43,319 nucleotides of DNA. It comes from Asterochloris sp. CNOR1. Lineage: Eukaryota > Chlorophyta > Trebouxiophyceae > Trebouxiales > Trebouxiaceae. The DNA lies in contig CAXAKD010000001.1 in assembly GCA_963969365.1 (NCBI GenBank), positions 1-43,319 on the forward strand, given 5' to 3'. The number at the start of each line of letters is the position of its first letter. Positions within the stretch are counted from its first letter, which is position 1. Positions 24,484 through 32,365 of the stretch are shown one piece after another. The position numbers and the translations under genes are program-made. Under the pieces are notes generated by a model that did no database searches, was not told the origin of the DNA, and saw nothing but the letters and a program-made list of their open reading frames with translations.

Positions 24484-26298
24484 ATGTCTCCCAAGAGAAA
24501 AGAGCCAGCTACTCCTTCAGATCTGCCACCACCTAAGCGTACGAGAAACGATGTGGCACAACGCAAGGCTGCTAACAAGAACACATCTGTCACAGTCGTA
24601 AAGTCGACTCTCAATGCCTTCTGCAAGGAGTTGTTCTTCACAGATGGACTGAAAGACGCACTGGATGTAATCCTCAAAGAAGTCAACAAGGCAGTATTGG
24701 AGGCATATGTTCTGGCCAACATCCACGTCGTCAGGCTGTGCTCAGAGAACAAAGCACCTGGACCCCTGGATCAAAGCTTCTTCTATGGCTGCCTGTCAGC
24801 CGTGAGCAAAGGCAAGAATAAGAAAAGGGCCATAAAAGATGGTGAGTTCAAGGCATCAATTGAGTTGTACAATTCCTGGAAGCCTGTTGGCTACACTGAG
24901 CCAGACAGCACGTACCTTGCCAGCGGCTGCTACCAGAATGCAAGTCAGCAGATGGAGACCACGTGCAAGAACTCAGTGGAGATGGCATTCTACAGGCGAT
25001 TCAAGAGGTACCTGAAAGCGAGGTATAGCTTGGATGGCAAACAAGCGTATCTGAAACTCAAAGCAATCAATTCGGCAGATGTGTATGATGGCGATGACGA
25101 GATCATCACACGATACCGTCAACATCTCCCAGGAGGGCTGAGGCTGCTGGACAAGGCACCTCACAAGGCCATGCCTCTGCAGTACATGTTTCTGAGGTAC
25201 TTTGAGGAGGCACAAGAAGAGGCACTCGCTGCAGACGACCTGTCGCGCCTAAAAGGCCTCAGACGCTTTACGCTCATCCCAACAAAGCAAGGCTTCACAT
25301 GCAGCCATGTCAAGATCGACAAAAATGGTCTGAGTGGTCTGTTGAGGCGTGCTGGCTTCCCTGATCTACCACCCGATGGCCCAGTCTTCAGAGAGGCCGC
25401 ACTGGACGTATGGCACTACTTCTTTGACATCGATCGTTTTGAAACAAAGAACAGGAAGTTTGCTGAAGAGATCTTGACAGACGGCAAGGCAGTCAGCATC
25501 GTCATGAGAAAGCCAAAAGTTGAGGCTGCTGCAAAGGAGTTCAGCCTTCAGGATTTTGACGAGATTTGGGGCCTGGATCCTGGCAGGCGTGATTTCTATA
25601 CAGCAAGTAACATGAACAAAGAGGTGCAGAAGCGCTCGACAGCGCAGTTCTACCACGAGGCCAAGTACAAGTACAGCGTCGACAAGATTAAGGTCTGGCA
25701 ATCCCAAGAGCCAGAGCTACATTCAGAGTTGCCCAGCAAAAAGACATCTAGGCTGGCATTGTGGGAGACATATGTGCGAGCTGTCTTACCTAAGCTGGAC
25801 GCCCTCATCACTTTCAACATGAGGAGGCGAGTGCGGGACCTCAAGTTCAGGCGGTACGTCATGTCCCAGCGGAAGATGCATGAGATATGCTGCCAGCTGA
25901 CTGCAAGGGCAGGCAGACGTACGCTGATTGGCTTTGGCGACTGGTCAAACATTGATCAAGCTGGCATCATCAAGAAGTCGCCTGCTGGCCCTGTCAAGCG
26001 CTTGGAGAGGCAATTGAAACACTATGCAACAGTCATCTCCGTAGACGAGTACAGGACCAGCAAGCTACACAACGACTGCCACCAACAATTGGAGCATCAG
26101 CACTCTCTGAAGCGGTGTAGGGATGGTGAGACAAGGACTGCCAAAGCCCACAGTGCACTCTTTTGTCGAAACAAAAGCTGCCATGGTGTCACTGTGAACC
26201 GAGACGTGAATGCCTCGCGCAACATCCTGATGCTGCTGCTGAGATCGCTTGGAGGGCAGCCACGGCCCCCAGAATTTCAAAGAGGTTCTTACAGCTAA
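24484..26298 (+). CDS. Fanzor (eukaryotic TnpB-like) RNA-guided nuclease
   Basis: The protein has 604 residues with a basic, nuclear-localisation-like start (SPKRKEPATPSDLPPPKRTR). The C-terminal half is a TnpB/Fanzor RuvC nuclease: GLDPG (D365, RuvC-I), a second strand reading GFGDWSN (486) without the usual glutamate, VDEYRTSKLHNDC with E522 as the probable alternative glutamate, a zinc site (C532, C545, C561, C566), and VNRDVNASRN (D574, RuvC-III). This matches viral and eukaryotic Fanzors, which use an RNA from the element's 3' flank as a guide. All catalytic positions look intact. Length is in the usual range. It is likely a mobile element or its domesticated remnant. Confidence 0.9.
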   Translation: MSPKRKEPATPSDLPPPKRTRNDVAQRKAANKNTSVTVVKSTLNAFCKELFFTDGLKDALDVILKEVNKAVLEAYVLANIHVVRLCSENKAPGPLDQSFFYGCLSAVSKGKNKKRAIKDGEFKASIELYNSWKPVGYTEPDSTYLASGCYQNASQQMETTCKNSVEMAFYRRFKRYLKARYSLDGKQAYLKLKAINSADVYDGDDEIITRYRQHLPGGLRLLDKAPHKAMPLQYMFLRYFEEAQEEALAADDLSRLKGLRRFTLIPTKQGFTCSHVKIDKNGLSGLLRRAGFPDLPPDGPVFREAALDVWHYFFDIDRFETKNRKFAEEILTDGKAVSIVMRKPKVEAAAKEFSLQDFDEIWGLDPGRRDFYTASNMNKEVQKRSTAQFYHEAKYKYSVDKIKVWQSQEPELHSELPSKKTSRLALWETYVRAVLPKLDALITFNMRRRVRDLKFRRYVMSQRKMHEICCQLTARAGRRTLIGFGDWSNIDQAGIIKKSPAGPVKRLERQLKHYATVISVDEYRTSKLHNDCHQQLEHQHSLKRCRDGETRTAKAHSALFCRNKSCHGVTVNRDVNASRNILMLLLRSLGGQPRPPEFQRGSYS

Positions 26299-26612
26299 TG
26301 GGGTGATACCCATCTGGCTGTGTTCTGTTCGAGGTCCGCCGTTAGAACATTATAGCGCTTGTGTGAAGCAGACCTGACCTTGCTAATCAGCAAGAAATCA
26401 GTCCTTATGATTGTTTTAGTCATTTGGATGCTACATTCTTTCTTTCTGCTTGGTAGTGTCTCGTTTCACTTTACAAGTGTAATAAGTCATAAACATTAAT
26501 CAGGAGAGAAGTTCACCTTGACGTCTTGAAGTGGGCTAAAGAGCACAATTGCCAATGGAACACCTCTATGACATGTGATTGGGCCGCCAGAGGCGGTTTA
26601 GACATTAAACCC
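26297..26612 (+). ncRNA. Candidate Fanzor guide-RNA (fRNA/omega-RNA) region
   Basis: The 328 bases after the Fanzor stop contain no gene but several hairpins: ATGGG/CCCAT (26298-26302 with 26309-26313), TGTTCT/AGAACA (26321-26326 with 26344-26349), CCGCC/GGCGG (26584-26588 with 26592-26596), and GTTTA/TAAAC (26596-26600 with 26606-26610). In known Fanzor and TnpB loci the guide RNA overlaps or follows the ORF end and runs to the element's right end. The last two hairpins would be the natural right-end candidate. Exact ends are not determined. Confidence 0.4.
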
Positions 26613-26626
26613 CTAACATCAGCTAA

Positions 26627-27001
26627 ATGAGCATGCCATTGCCAGAGGATTTGCAGAATCTCATTTGGCGGTACTATTTCACTATAGCGGTTCTTCCGGA
26701 CATGGCTCGCTTCAATAAACAGAGTTTGGCAGTTCACAACCCCATAGTGAAACGTCATGCAAAACAAAGACGACCACTTTGGGGATTGTGGCAGTTAATG
26801 CGTCCTTCATCTATGGAAATAGCTGAACTAGAGGAGGCCGAGGCAAAGAAGATCGCAGCGATACCCTTTGAAAAACAAGTTGCTAAACAACTGGTTCAAG
26901 CACAGCGTGTCCAGACCCGAAGCAGGCAATCTTTGAAGAAGCAGCAAACAGCAAAGTGGGTTGTCAGGAGCCATGCAAAGAGCCAGCGCAGGGGTAAATA
27001 A
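26627..27001 (+). CDS. Small basic protein with LPEDxQNLIWRxYF motif
   Basis: The protein has 124 residues. The N-terminus MSMPLPEDLQNLIWRYYF continues to IAVLPDM and closely matches the start of the membrane protein at 32366-33271 (ISLPEDVQNLIWRHYFSNAV). After this F-box-like helix the two proteins differ: here a basic, Gln/Lys/Arg-rich helical tail follows (KKIAAIPFEKQVAKQLVQAQ and QSLKKQQTAKWVVRSHAKSQ). It may be a truncated or recombined copy. It begins 15 bases after the hairpins that could mark the Fanzor element's right end. Confidence 0.6.
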   Translation: MSMPLPEDLQNLIWRYYFTIAVLPDMARFNKQSLAVHNPIVKRHAKQRRPLWGLWQLMRPSSMEIAELEEAEAKKIAAIPFEKQVAKQLVQAQRVQTRSRQSLKKQQTAKWVVRSHAKSQRRGK

Positions 27002-27008
27002 ATGAAGC

Positions 27009-27437
27009 TCACAAGTACCTCACTTGTGGTGAAAGGTGCGGCGGAACATACGGGTGATGGTTGAGATATTCCATTGATAACAGATCACAAGCGACTCGGT
27101 ACAGAGAGGGTCTGTAGACTGTGATGTCTTCATCGTCATCGCCTACGGTCTTCACATAAGCTTTAGGGTCGGCTTCATCGAAGATTATTTCTGCAACAAG
27201 CAGCCCGGCCTTCCTCATGCCCGCCAGGAAAGCTTCTGAAGGTTTTCCCTCCAATTCGATGGCATCGGGATTGTAATGTTGCGATGGGAGAAGCTTGGCC
27301 GCCACCTCACAAGCCTTGACCCATTCTGTATCGTTTGGAGTCAAACCGAGAAGCACGATTATATCCAGCTCCTGTTTGTGACATTGGTTCTGAGCACCCC
27401 ATATCAACGACCAGGGTACGATGTCACGCAGGTCCAT
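27009..27437 (-). CDS. Unknown protein
   Basis: The protein has 142 residues from the ATG at 27437; the frame opens at a TTG at 27470. It starts MDLRDIVPWSLIWGAQNQ and contains LDIIVLLGLTPNDTEWVKAC and an acidic DDDEDITVYRPS segment near the C-terminus. Mixed helix/strand character, no membrane segment, no known motif. Convergent with the gene ending at 27001. Confidence 0.6.
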   Translation of the reverse strand: MDLRDIVPWSLIWGAQNQCHKQELDIIVLLGLTPNDTEWVKACEVAAKLLPSQHYNPDAIELEGKPSEAFLAGMRKAGLLVAEIIFDEADPKAYVKTVGDDDEDITVYRPSLYRVACDLLSMEYLNHHPYVPPHLSPQVRYL

Positions 27438-27524
27438 GAAAGCGGTTTCAAGCGCCGCGCAGGGGACCAAAAACCAGCTGAAGACATGGCAGCAGAATCT
27501 GTAAATTGTCTCACATCAGAAATA

Positions 27525-28505
27525 TTACACATTGACTGGAAGTGTTTGCATATCGATTGGCAGTGTTCGCACATCTGGCAGTGCTTTCACACTGATTGGC
27601 AGGGCTCTGTATGTGACATCGACAAATTTGCTATTTGTTTGCACTTGGGAAAGTGTGAGTTCGCCAGGTGGTAATACCACTTGAACGTAGTTCATCCACA
27701 TCGCCGGTGTGAAGTCCTGTGGAATCCACATCCATGGTGTTCCGGCCGGAATGCTGAACATGTTGATACGCATAGTCACTCCAGTTTGTGTTGCAAAACT
27801 TTGTGCAATGGTGAGCTCTGGTGTCGTGGCTATAAAACCTTTGTCCGCAATCACCCCTACTGTCATGAGCTTGCGTGCTGCAGCTCCTGTTATGCCCCTG
27901 TACAGCATCTTGAAGTTGCCAGTACGCTTGGGCTTTGAAGGCGCTCGCCTTGCTTGCTGTAATACATTCATCAAATCACGTGCCAGTTTGATGGTTCGAT
28001 TATTTGGCTTGTAGTTATTGTGATTGTTGTTTTTTATGTTGCTGTTGTTGTTGTTGTTGTTGTTGTTGTTTTTGTTGCGTCGTCTCTGATAAGCCTGGAT
28101 GTTTTTATAGTTACTTGTTTGCCACCTAAGCGCAGAAATATGTGTCTTTTTCCATTTTTGTTTGATGTTGCTAGTACTATCCCTCTGCCAGTCAATGCCT
28201 GGGTTATAGTCATTGTAATCATCATGATGAATGGACATCACATAATCAATGTTTTCAACCTCCACATTCTTCAAAGTCTTCAGATTAACAGGTTGAGTCT
28301 TTTGGTTGTTGTCCTTTTTGTCATCGATCCAATCATAAGTCTTTTTTGTAACCTGAAGGCCTCCATTTGCCGTGGCTTGAAAGTCTTGATAGCCATCATG
28401 TAGTCCTAGGCGAACCGACATTCCTGGGTCTCTGGATCTCATAAGATACAGTATTGCAAGCTGGAAGGCTTGATTAGGTGACCTCCTCACCGGACGAGAG
28501 TTCAT
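27525..28505 (-). CDS. Second ADP-ribosyltransferase-like protein, fused N-terminal domain, ExE motif lost
   Basis: The protein has 326 residues. Residues 1-140 hold a domain (QAFQLAILYLMRSRDP, GLQVTKKTYDWI) resembling the separate protein encoded at 12882-13430. A poly-Asn stretch follows (about 145-170). The transferase domain is clearly homologous to that of 12067-12885: MLYRGITG (R203), GFIATTPE, SIPAGTPWMW and QVVLPPGEL. The catalytic ExE of the first enzyme (E-H-E before VLLPPG) reads Y273-V-Q275 here, so normal transferase activity is doubtful. The C-terminus has degenerate LP-x-x-V/M repeats (LPISVKALPDVRTLP). It may be a decoy, a regulator or an inactive copy. Confidence 0.75.
   Translation of the reverse strand: MNSRPVRRSPNQAFQLAILYLMRSRDPGMSVRLGLHDGYQDFQATANGGLQVTKKTYDWIDDKKDNNQKTQPVNLKTLKNVEVENIDYVMSIHHDDYNDYNPGIDWQRDSTSNIKQKWKKTHISALRWQTSNYKNIQAYQRRRNKNNNNNNNNNSNIKNNNHNNYKPNNRTIKLARDLMNVLQQARRAPSKPKRTGNFKMLYRGITGAAARKLMTVGVIADKGFIATTPELTIAQSFATQTGVTMRINMFSIPAGTPWMWIPQDFTPAMWMNYVQVVLPPGELTLSQVQTNSKFVDVTYRALPISVKALPDVRTLPIDMQTLPVNV
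28042..28078. repeat. (TTG)n microsatellite encoding poly-Asn
   Basis: A run of about ten TTG units on the plus strand is AAC/AAT-type Asn coding on the minus strand within the ADP-ribosyltransferase gene. Such runs change length easily and here stay in frame. Confidence 0.8.
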
Positions 28506-28565
28506 GTATGGAATAATGTTACATAAAAATGGCTGCCGACTGATGAATTCATTGCTAACGTTTCT

Positions 28566-29333
28566 CTAAGTCAAGAGCTTCTTCCAGGACTGCATGAGCG
28601 AGGAAGGATAATCCTGAGCCTTGACGATCCAATCCTGTCTCGTCTGTGCACGCGCCGACCTGGTCCCCTTGGGGTTCATCCTGTACACGCCCGGCACAAC
28701 CCTCTTCTTGTATGTCGGTGCATGAGCATACACTCTGGCGCGAACGATCTTTGGTCGTGCCAAGGATTTCTTTGTTGCTCTTTTAGGCTTTTTCAATAGA
28801 GAAGCGTGGTATGTATCTGCAATTTTCCGAGTTTTCTTGAGTGCCGTGACCACCTTAGTGCTCTTGAGATCTAGAGGCTCTGTATCACCGCACACGAGCC
28901 CCACTTGAAGATGCGTCTTGGGCCGGCCAAATGCCTGGTTGGCGGACTGCTCGGCGATCTCAAGGATATCTTTGGCTGCCTTGGCGGTGTCTCTCCCTAG
29001 CGCAATGATGACACCAGGCTCTGTCGATAGCTCGACAACACCCCTGATGACGCGCACAGAGGCGACAGGTATGCTCGGTCTCATCCAGACCTGAATGTGA
29101 CAGAGGACAACAGGGCCCTTGTCCTCCTTGAGCCGATCAATACCAAATTTGAGCGCATTCAACGTCGCTCGCGTGAGCATCTCTCTGATGTGAGCCTTGA
29201 AAAGTTTTTGAGTACCCTCAAGGCATTGAAACCAGAGATCACGGCTGGGTTTTGCCACAAAACGCCCATGCGCAGTTAGCAGAAGAGAGGGGGTTGATCC
29301 AATTACTGTTTGTTCCCTTTGTCTTGACGCCAT
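28566..29333 (-). CDS. Basic protein, unknown
   Basis: The protein has 255 residues from the ATG at 29333; the frame opens at a TTG at 29393, and an ATG at 29180 is another option. The N-terminal half alternates helices and strands (DLWFQCLEGTQKLFKAHIRE, VVLCHIQVWMRPSIPVASVR, GVIIALGRDTAKAAKDILEI). The C-terminal ~90 residues are strongly basic (LLKKPKRATKKSLARPKIVR, YKKRVVPGVYRMNPKGTRSA), suggesting nucleic-acid binding or packaging in the virion. The first ~95 bases overlap the end of the upstream minus-strand gene in another frame. No family recognised. Confidence 0.6.
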   Translation of the reverse strand: MASRQREQTVIGSTPSLLLTAHGRFVAKPSRDLWFQCLEGTQKLFKAHIREMLTRATLNALKFGIDRLKEDKGPVVLCHIQVWMRPSIPVASVRVIRGVVELSTEPGVIIALGRDTAKAAKDILEIAEQSANQAFGRPKTHLQVGLVCGDTEPLDLKSTKVVTALKKTRKIADTYHASLLKKPKRATKKSLARPKIVRARVYAHAPTYKKRVVPGVYRMNPKGTRSARAQTRQDWIVKAQDYPSSLMQSWKKLLT

Positions 29334-29649
29334 ATGAAGGCGATGCGCTTTTGTGATTGCGTAGCACCTGCACGGTGTAATCGTTGTTGCCAAATGTGAT
29401 CACCACCCCGCTGAAATAAGGGTGGAAGTAGTATTCCTTGAACGGCTTCCAGATGCTTTGCAGGCGTGCCCTGGCAACATCCATGTCTGCACAATCCTGC
29501 GACATGTCTCTGTTTGTCAAGCGCCAGCAGGCTCGTTGCTTACATGATTTGAGCCTGTCGAATATGAGCTTCCAGTTGGTTCTTGACCAAATTTGCTTGA
29601 CGACGACAAGTGACGACAAACTCGTTCGTATCCAAATATTTGCTGCCAT
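29239..29649 (-). CDS. Unknown protein overlapping its neighbour
   Basis: The protein has 136 residues from the ATG at 29649, which lies only 15 bases from the start of the divergent gene at 29665. Content looks like real protein: RTNWKLIFDRLKSCKQRACW, LQSIWKPFKEYYFHPYFSG, VVITFGNNDYTVQVLRNHKS. The C-terminal part (SSANCAWAFCGKTQP) overlaps the next gene by 95 bases and may be read-through of a frame whose true end was earlier. The start could also be an internal ATG. Function unknown. Confidence 0.5.
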   Translation of the reverse strand: MAANIWIRTSLSSLVVVKQIWSRTNWKLIFDRLKSCKQRACWRLTNRDMSQDCADMDVARARLQSIWKPFKEYYFHPYFSGVVITFGNNDYTVQVLRNHKSASPSYGVKTKGTNSNWINPLSSANCAWAFCGKTQP

Positions 29650-29669
29650 AGGATCAGATCGAAGATGGC
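29608..29669 (+). repeat. Duplicated leader/promoter, copy 1
   Basis: The segment running from aagtgacgac to the ATG of the gene at 29665 is repeated almost exactly at 29868-29926. The shared core is caaatatttgctgccatagg. The two copies differ by a 3-base gap and a few C/T changes. Confidence 0.8.
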
Positions 29670-29868
29670 ACCGGTGTACATCGTGCAAGTGAACCTGGAC
29701 GACGAGTTCATGTTCTTTCTCTCAGAAGATGATGCCAAAAGCAAAGTCAAACAACTACGTGAAGAGAACATAGAGAAGTTTAGCAAGTGTGAAACTTGGG
29801 AAGCCGACTATGAAAAGCGTTTCAAGTATTTCACGGTGCAGGAAGGAGAGCTGTGGTGGCCAACATGA
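29665..29868 (+). CDS. Small acidic protein, unknown
   Basis: The protein has 67 residues with an ATG at 29665. It reads APVYIVQVNLDDEFMFFLS, then a charged helix (DDAKSKVKQLREENIEKFSK) and ends EGELWWPT: a compact alpha/beta pattern with no stop or bias that would suggest a shadow frame. Its leader is a near-copy of the leader of the packaging ATPase that follows, so both are probably expressed alike (inference). Not recognised as a known family. Confidence 0.65.
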   Translation: MAPVYIVQVNLDDEFMFFLSEDDAKSKVKQLREENIEKFSKCETWEADYEKRFKYFTVQEGELWWPT

Positions 29869-29926
29869 AGTGACGAACTCGTTTGTATTCAAATATTTGC
29901 TGCCATAGGATCAGACTGAAGATGGG
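29868..29926 (+). repeat. Duplicated leader/promoter, copy 2
   Basis: Second copy of the leader at 29608-29669, starting at the stop codon of the small gene and ending at the ATG of the packaging ATPase. Both copies keep an AT-rich core (caaatatttg) followed by ctgccataggatcaga and gaagatgg. Confidence 0.8.
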
Positions 29927-30749
29927 GCCTAAATCTGAGTTGGCACCTCAGAATTACGACATAAGAAGATTTGATCCACGCACTATGCCAGATAATGCTA
30001 CCATAGTTTGCATTGGTCGTCGACGCTCAGGTAAGACTGTTCTAGTCACAGATCTGCTTTGGCACAAACGTCACATTGCAACTGGTGTTGTCATGTCTGG
30101 AACAGAAGAAGGAAATCATTACTATAGGGACTTCGTGCCTGACACATTTGTGCACTCTGATTTCAATGAAGATATCATATGGGAAATGATCAACAGACAG
30201 AAAAGACTGATTAAAGAGAGAGGAAGTGCACCTCCAGCTTTTTTGATACTAGACGATTGTTTGTATGACTCTAGATCGTTCCGCACAAAAGCTGTCAGAT
30301 GTCTCTTCCAGAATGGAAGGCACTGGAACCTGTTAGTTTGCTGTTTGCTCCAGTTTTTGAAGGGCATACCACCGGACTGTAGAGCAAATTGCGATTATGT
30401 TTTTCATGCACGGGAACCTGTCAAAGAGAACAAAGTGAAGTTGTATAGAGATTTTTTTGGTGTCTTTGAGAGTGCTATGATCTTTGAGCATGTTATTGAC
30501 GAGTTGACAAACAACTACGAGGTCATTGTTCTTGACAATACTTCAAGAAGCAACTGTGTCACGGACTGCGTGTACTATTACAAAGCAAAAGTCCGAAAAC
30601 CATTCAGGACAGGCAGCAAATCGTTTTGGGCATATCATGACGAACATTACAATTCACGATATGATGATGCAAACGTCAACGAGAAAGTAAAAGGTAAACA
30701 CAATATCACAGTTGTGAAAGTGAAGAGTCACAAACGTATGTCAGATTGA
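29922..30749 (+). CDS. A32-like DNA packaging ATPase (FtsK/HerA superfamily)
   Basis: The protein has 275 residues from the ATG at 29922 (a TTG at 29883 is in frame but lies inside the repeated leader). Walker A is GRRRSGKT (32-39) with the basic 'RRxSGKT' style of the A32 family, and Walker B is FLILDD (107-112). Further downstream come LLVCCLLQFLKGIPPDCRAN (a sensor-like stretch with Gln) and DYVFHARE. The enzyme pumps viral DNA into the capsid and is one of the core genes of nucleocytoplasmic large DNA viruses. Length matches the family. No sign of damage. Confidence 0.95.
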   Translation: MGPKSELAPQNYDIRRFDPRTMPDNATIVCIGRRRSGKTVLVTDLLWHKRHIATGVVMSGTEEGNHYYRDFVPDTFVHSDFNEDIIWEMINRQKRLIKERGSAPPAFLILDDCLYDSRSFRTKAVRCLFQNGRHWNLLVCCLLQFLKGIPPDCRANCDYVFHAREPVKENKVKLYRDFFGVFESAMIFEHVIDELTNNYEVIVLDNTSRSNCVTDCVYYYKAKVRKPFRTGSKSFWAYHDEHYNSRYDDANVNEKVKGKHNITVVKVKSHKRMSD

Positions 30750-30758
30750 TTGTGTAGT

Positions 30759-32258
30759 CTACAACTCCATGTCAAGGCTGCCATCTTTCAACATAATCCA
30801 AATGTCGTACTGATATCCTTGTGCTATAGCAGCTTCCTGCTTTAGACCAATACTCTCTACATCATATAGATAGGTGTACCAACTTTTGACCTCAATCATC
30901 CTTTTCTCAGAATGGATAAATATGTCAACATGGTGCACATGAGATTTGCCACTCTCATCTGTCCAGCTGACGGTTGGCGGTTTCTGAGCGTTGCTGCCAA
31001 CAATAATCTCTGTTGGTGAATAGCCTTGAGACTGTAGTAAGCTGAGAGCAAATGGCTCATAGCCTTGAACACGGACCTCTGTTCCATCTGCAAATGTGAA
31101 AGGCTTGAGTGCAAACCTACCAGCCTGCATAGTGCTGAACACATCTGGGTTCTGAGCAGGAAATGGTACACCATACTTGAGAATACAAGTCTGCTGACTC
31201 TTGAGCTTGACCATGTCTGAGACATATGGCGTGTCGCCACCGTATATCTGCCTCCACTTTTGCCTCCGATTTTCAATGAATGCAGCAAACTGCATGACAT
31301 GATCAACACCATAGCGGTCTTTCACGCATTGTCTCACTCGATCCAGCTGCTGTGGCTTCTGACATGTGTTGCAAAGCGCTCCAGATTTTTTAATCATCAA
31401 AAATCTTTTGGCATGCCTTTGGCCGCAACCGCAAACAAACGGTATGGTGCTGTGGACACTGAGTCTGTCATCTGCAAAGTCATCATCTAGGGCTGCGTTA
31501 TCCTGCAACAAGGTCAACGCCAAAAGTGTGTGTGTAACTTGACTTTTTGTGTTGCTTATTTTACGCCCTGTGACTGCTTTTTGGCAGTCATTGCATAGGG
31601 CTCCGCTCTGCTCCAAAACCATAAACTTCTTTGCTCCTGAAACACCGCACTTGCAGACATATGAGATCATACTCCTTGCATGAAGCCGCTCCCCCTCATG
31701 GTCCATCATTTTGGCACCATCCCTCTCAAGACTCTCATTCAACCTTTGCATGTCATACCACTTGTTCTTGTACTCGCTTGTTGGTGCTCGGCCCTGATCA
31801 ATATTTTCATACCTCCGTTCCAGGCCTACAGCAGTGGTGCACTCTTGACAGTACGCCCCATACTTGGCTGCCACCCTGAACTCCTTGATCCCTTTCCCGC
31901 CACATTTGCAGATGAACGCCACATCTGCGTGCTCGTTCCAGTGCTTCACATCATGCTCAGGATCCACGGCTGCTCCATCACGAGCTAGTACCTCGCCCAA
32001 CTTCTCTGCGGTCCATTTGACATTTGCTTCGTCGGCCCTCTTCCTGCCGCATGGCTTGCAGATCGCGCCTGCTCCTTTGGGGTTGGCCATCAGTCCAAAG
32101 CCCTTCTTCTGAGTCTCTCGACATCCAGGGCACTTGAAGACGATGGTCGTGCAGGAGTTGATCGACCCTGACGCCGGCGCAATCAATTCAGCTCCTGTCT
32201 TGGCAATCAAGGAGTCCAGCAAAGGCCTGTCATATTTGATCTTCCCGGGACGACCCAT
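30759..32258 (-). CDS. Zinc-ribbon-repeat protein with PD-(D/E)XK nuclease domain
   Basis: The protein has 499 residues from the ATG at 32258 (MGRPGKIKYDRP). Four zinc-ribbon-like units each combine a C-x-C or C-x2-C pair with a later C-x2-C: CPGC/CKPC, CKCG/CQEC, CKCG/CNDC, CGCG/CNTC, in a repeating 'F-x-C-x-C-G ... kkF ... gAlCnxC' pattern. Then come VKDRYGVDHVMQ and LKYGVPFPAQNPDV, segments common in phage and giant-virus homing-type endonucleases. The C-terminus has D445 (HHVDIF) and E456/K458 (MIEVKS), a PD-(D/E)XK core. A DNA-targeting selfish or homing nuclease is the likeliest role (inference). Confidence 0.75.
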   Translation of the reverse strand: MGRPGKIKYDRPLLDSLIAKTGAELIAPASGSINSCTTIVFKCPGCRETQKKGFGLMANPKGAGAICKPCGRKRADEANVKWTAEKLGEVLARDGAAVDPEHDVKHWNEHADVAFICKCGGKGIKEFRVAAKYGAYCQECTTAVGLERRYENIDQGRAPTSEYKNKWYDMQRLNESLERDGAKMMDHEGERLHARSMISYVCKCGVSGAKKFMVLEQSGALCNDCQKAVTGRKISNTKSQVTHTLLALTLLQDNAALDDDFADDRLSVHSTIPFVCGCGQRHAKRFLMIKKSGALCNTCQKPQQLDRVRQCVKDRYGVDHVMQFAAFIENRRQKWRQIYGGDTPYVSDMVKLKSQQTCILKYGVPFPAQNPDVFSTMQAGRFALKPFTFADGTEVRVQGYEPFALSLLQSQGYSPTEIIVGSNAQKPPTVSWTDESGKSHVHHVDIFIHSEKRMIEVKSWYTYLYDVESIGLKQEAAIAQGYQYDIWIMLKDGSLDMEL

Positions 32259-32365
32259 GACCGCTTCAAACAAGTGAGGCGATCAATCTCTTTAAACCCA
32301 GGCCAACATCACTCACGGCTTGCATTACTAAAGTAAGTCAATTACAACTAAGCCATCTTGACGTG

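Noticed and set aside
26321-26349. tRNA-like T-arm sequence (gttcgaggtccgcc)
   Set aside because: Only one arm resembles a tRNA; no acceptor, D or anticodon arm can be placed around it. It is better read as one hairpin of the Fanzor 3' flank.
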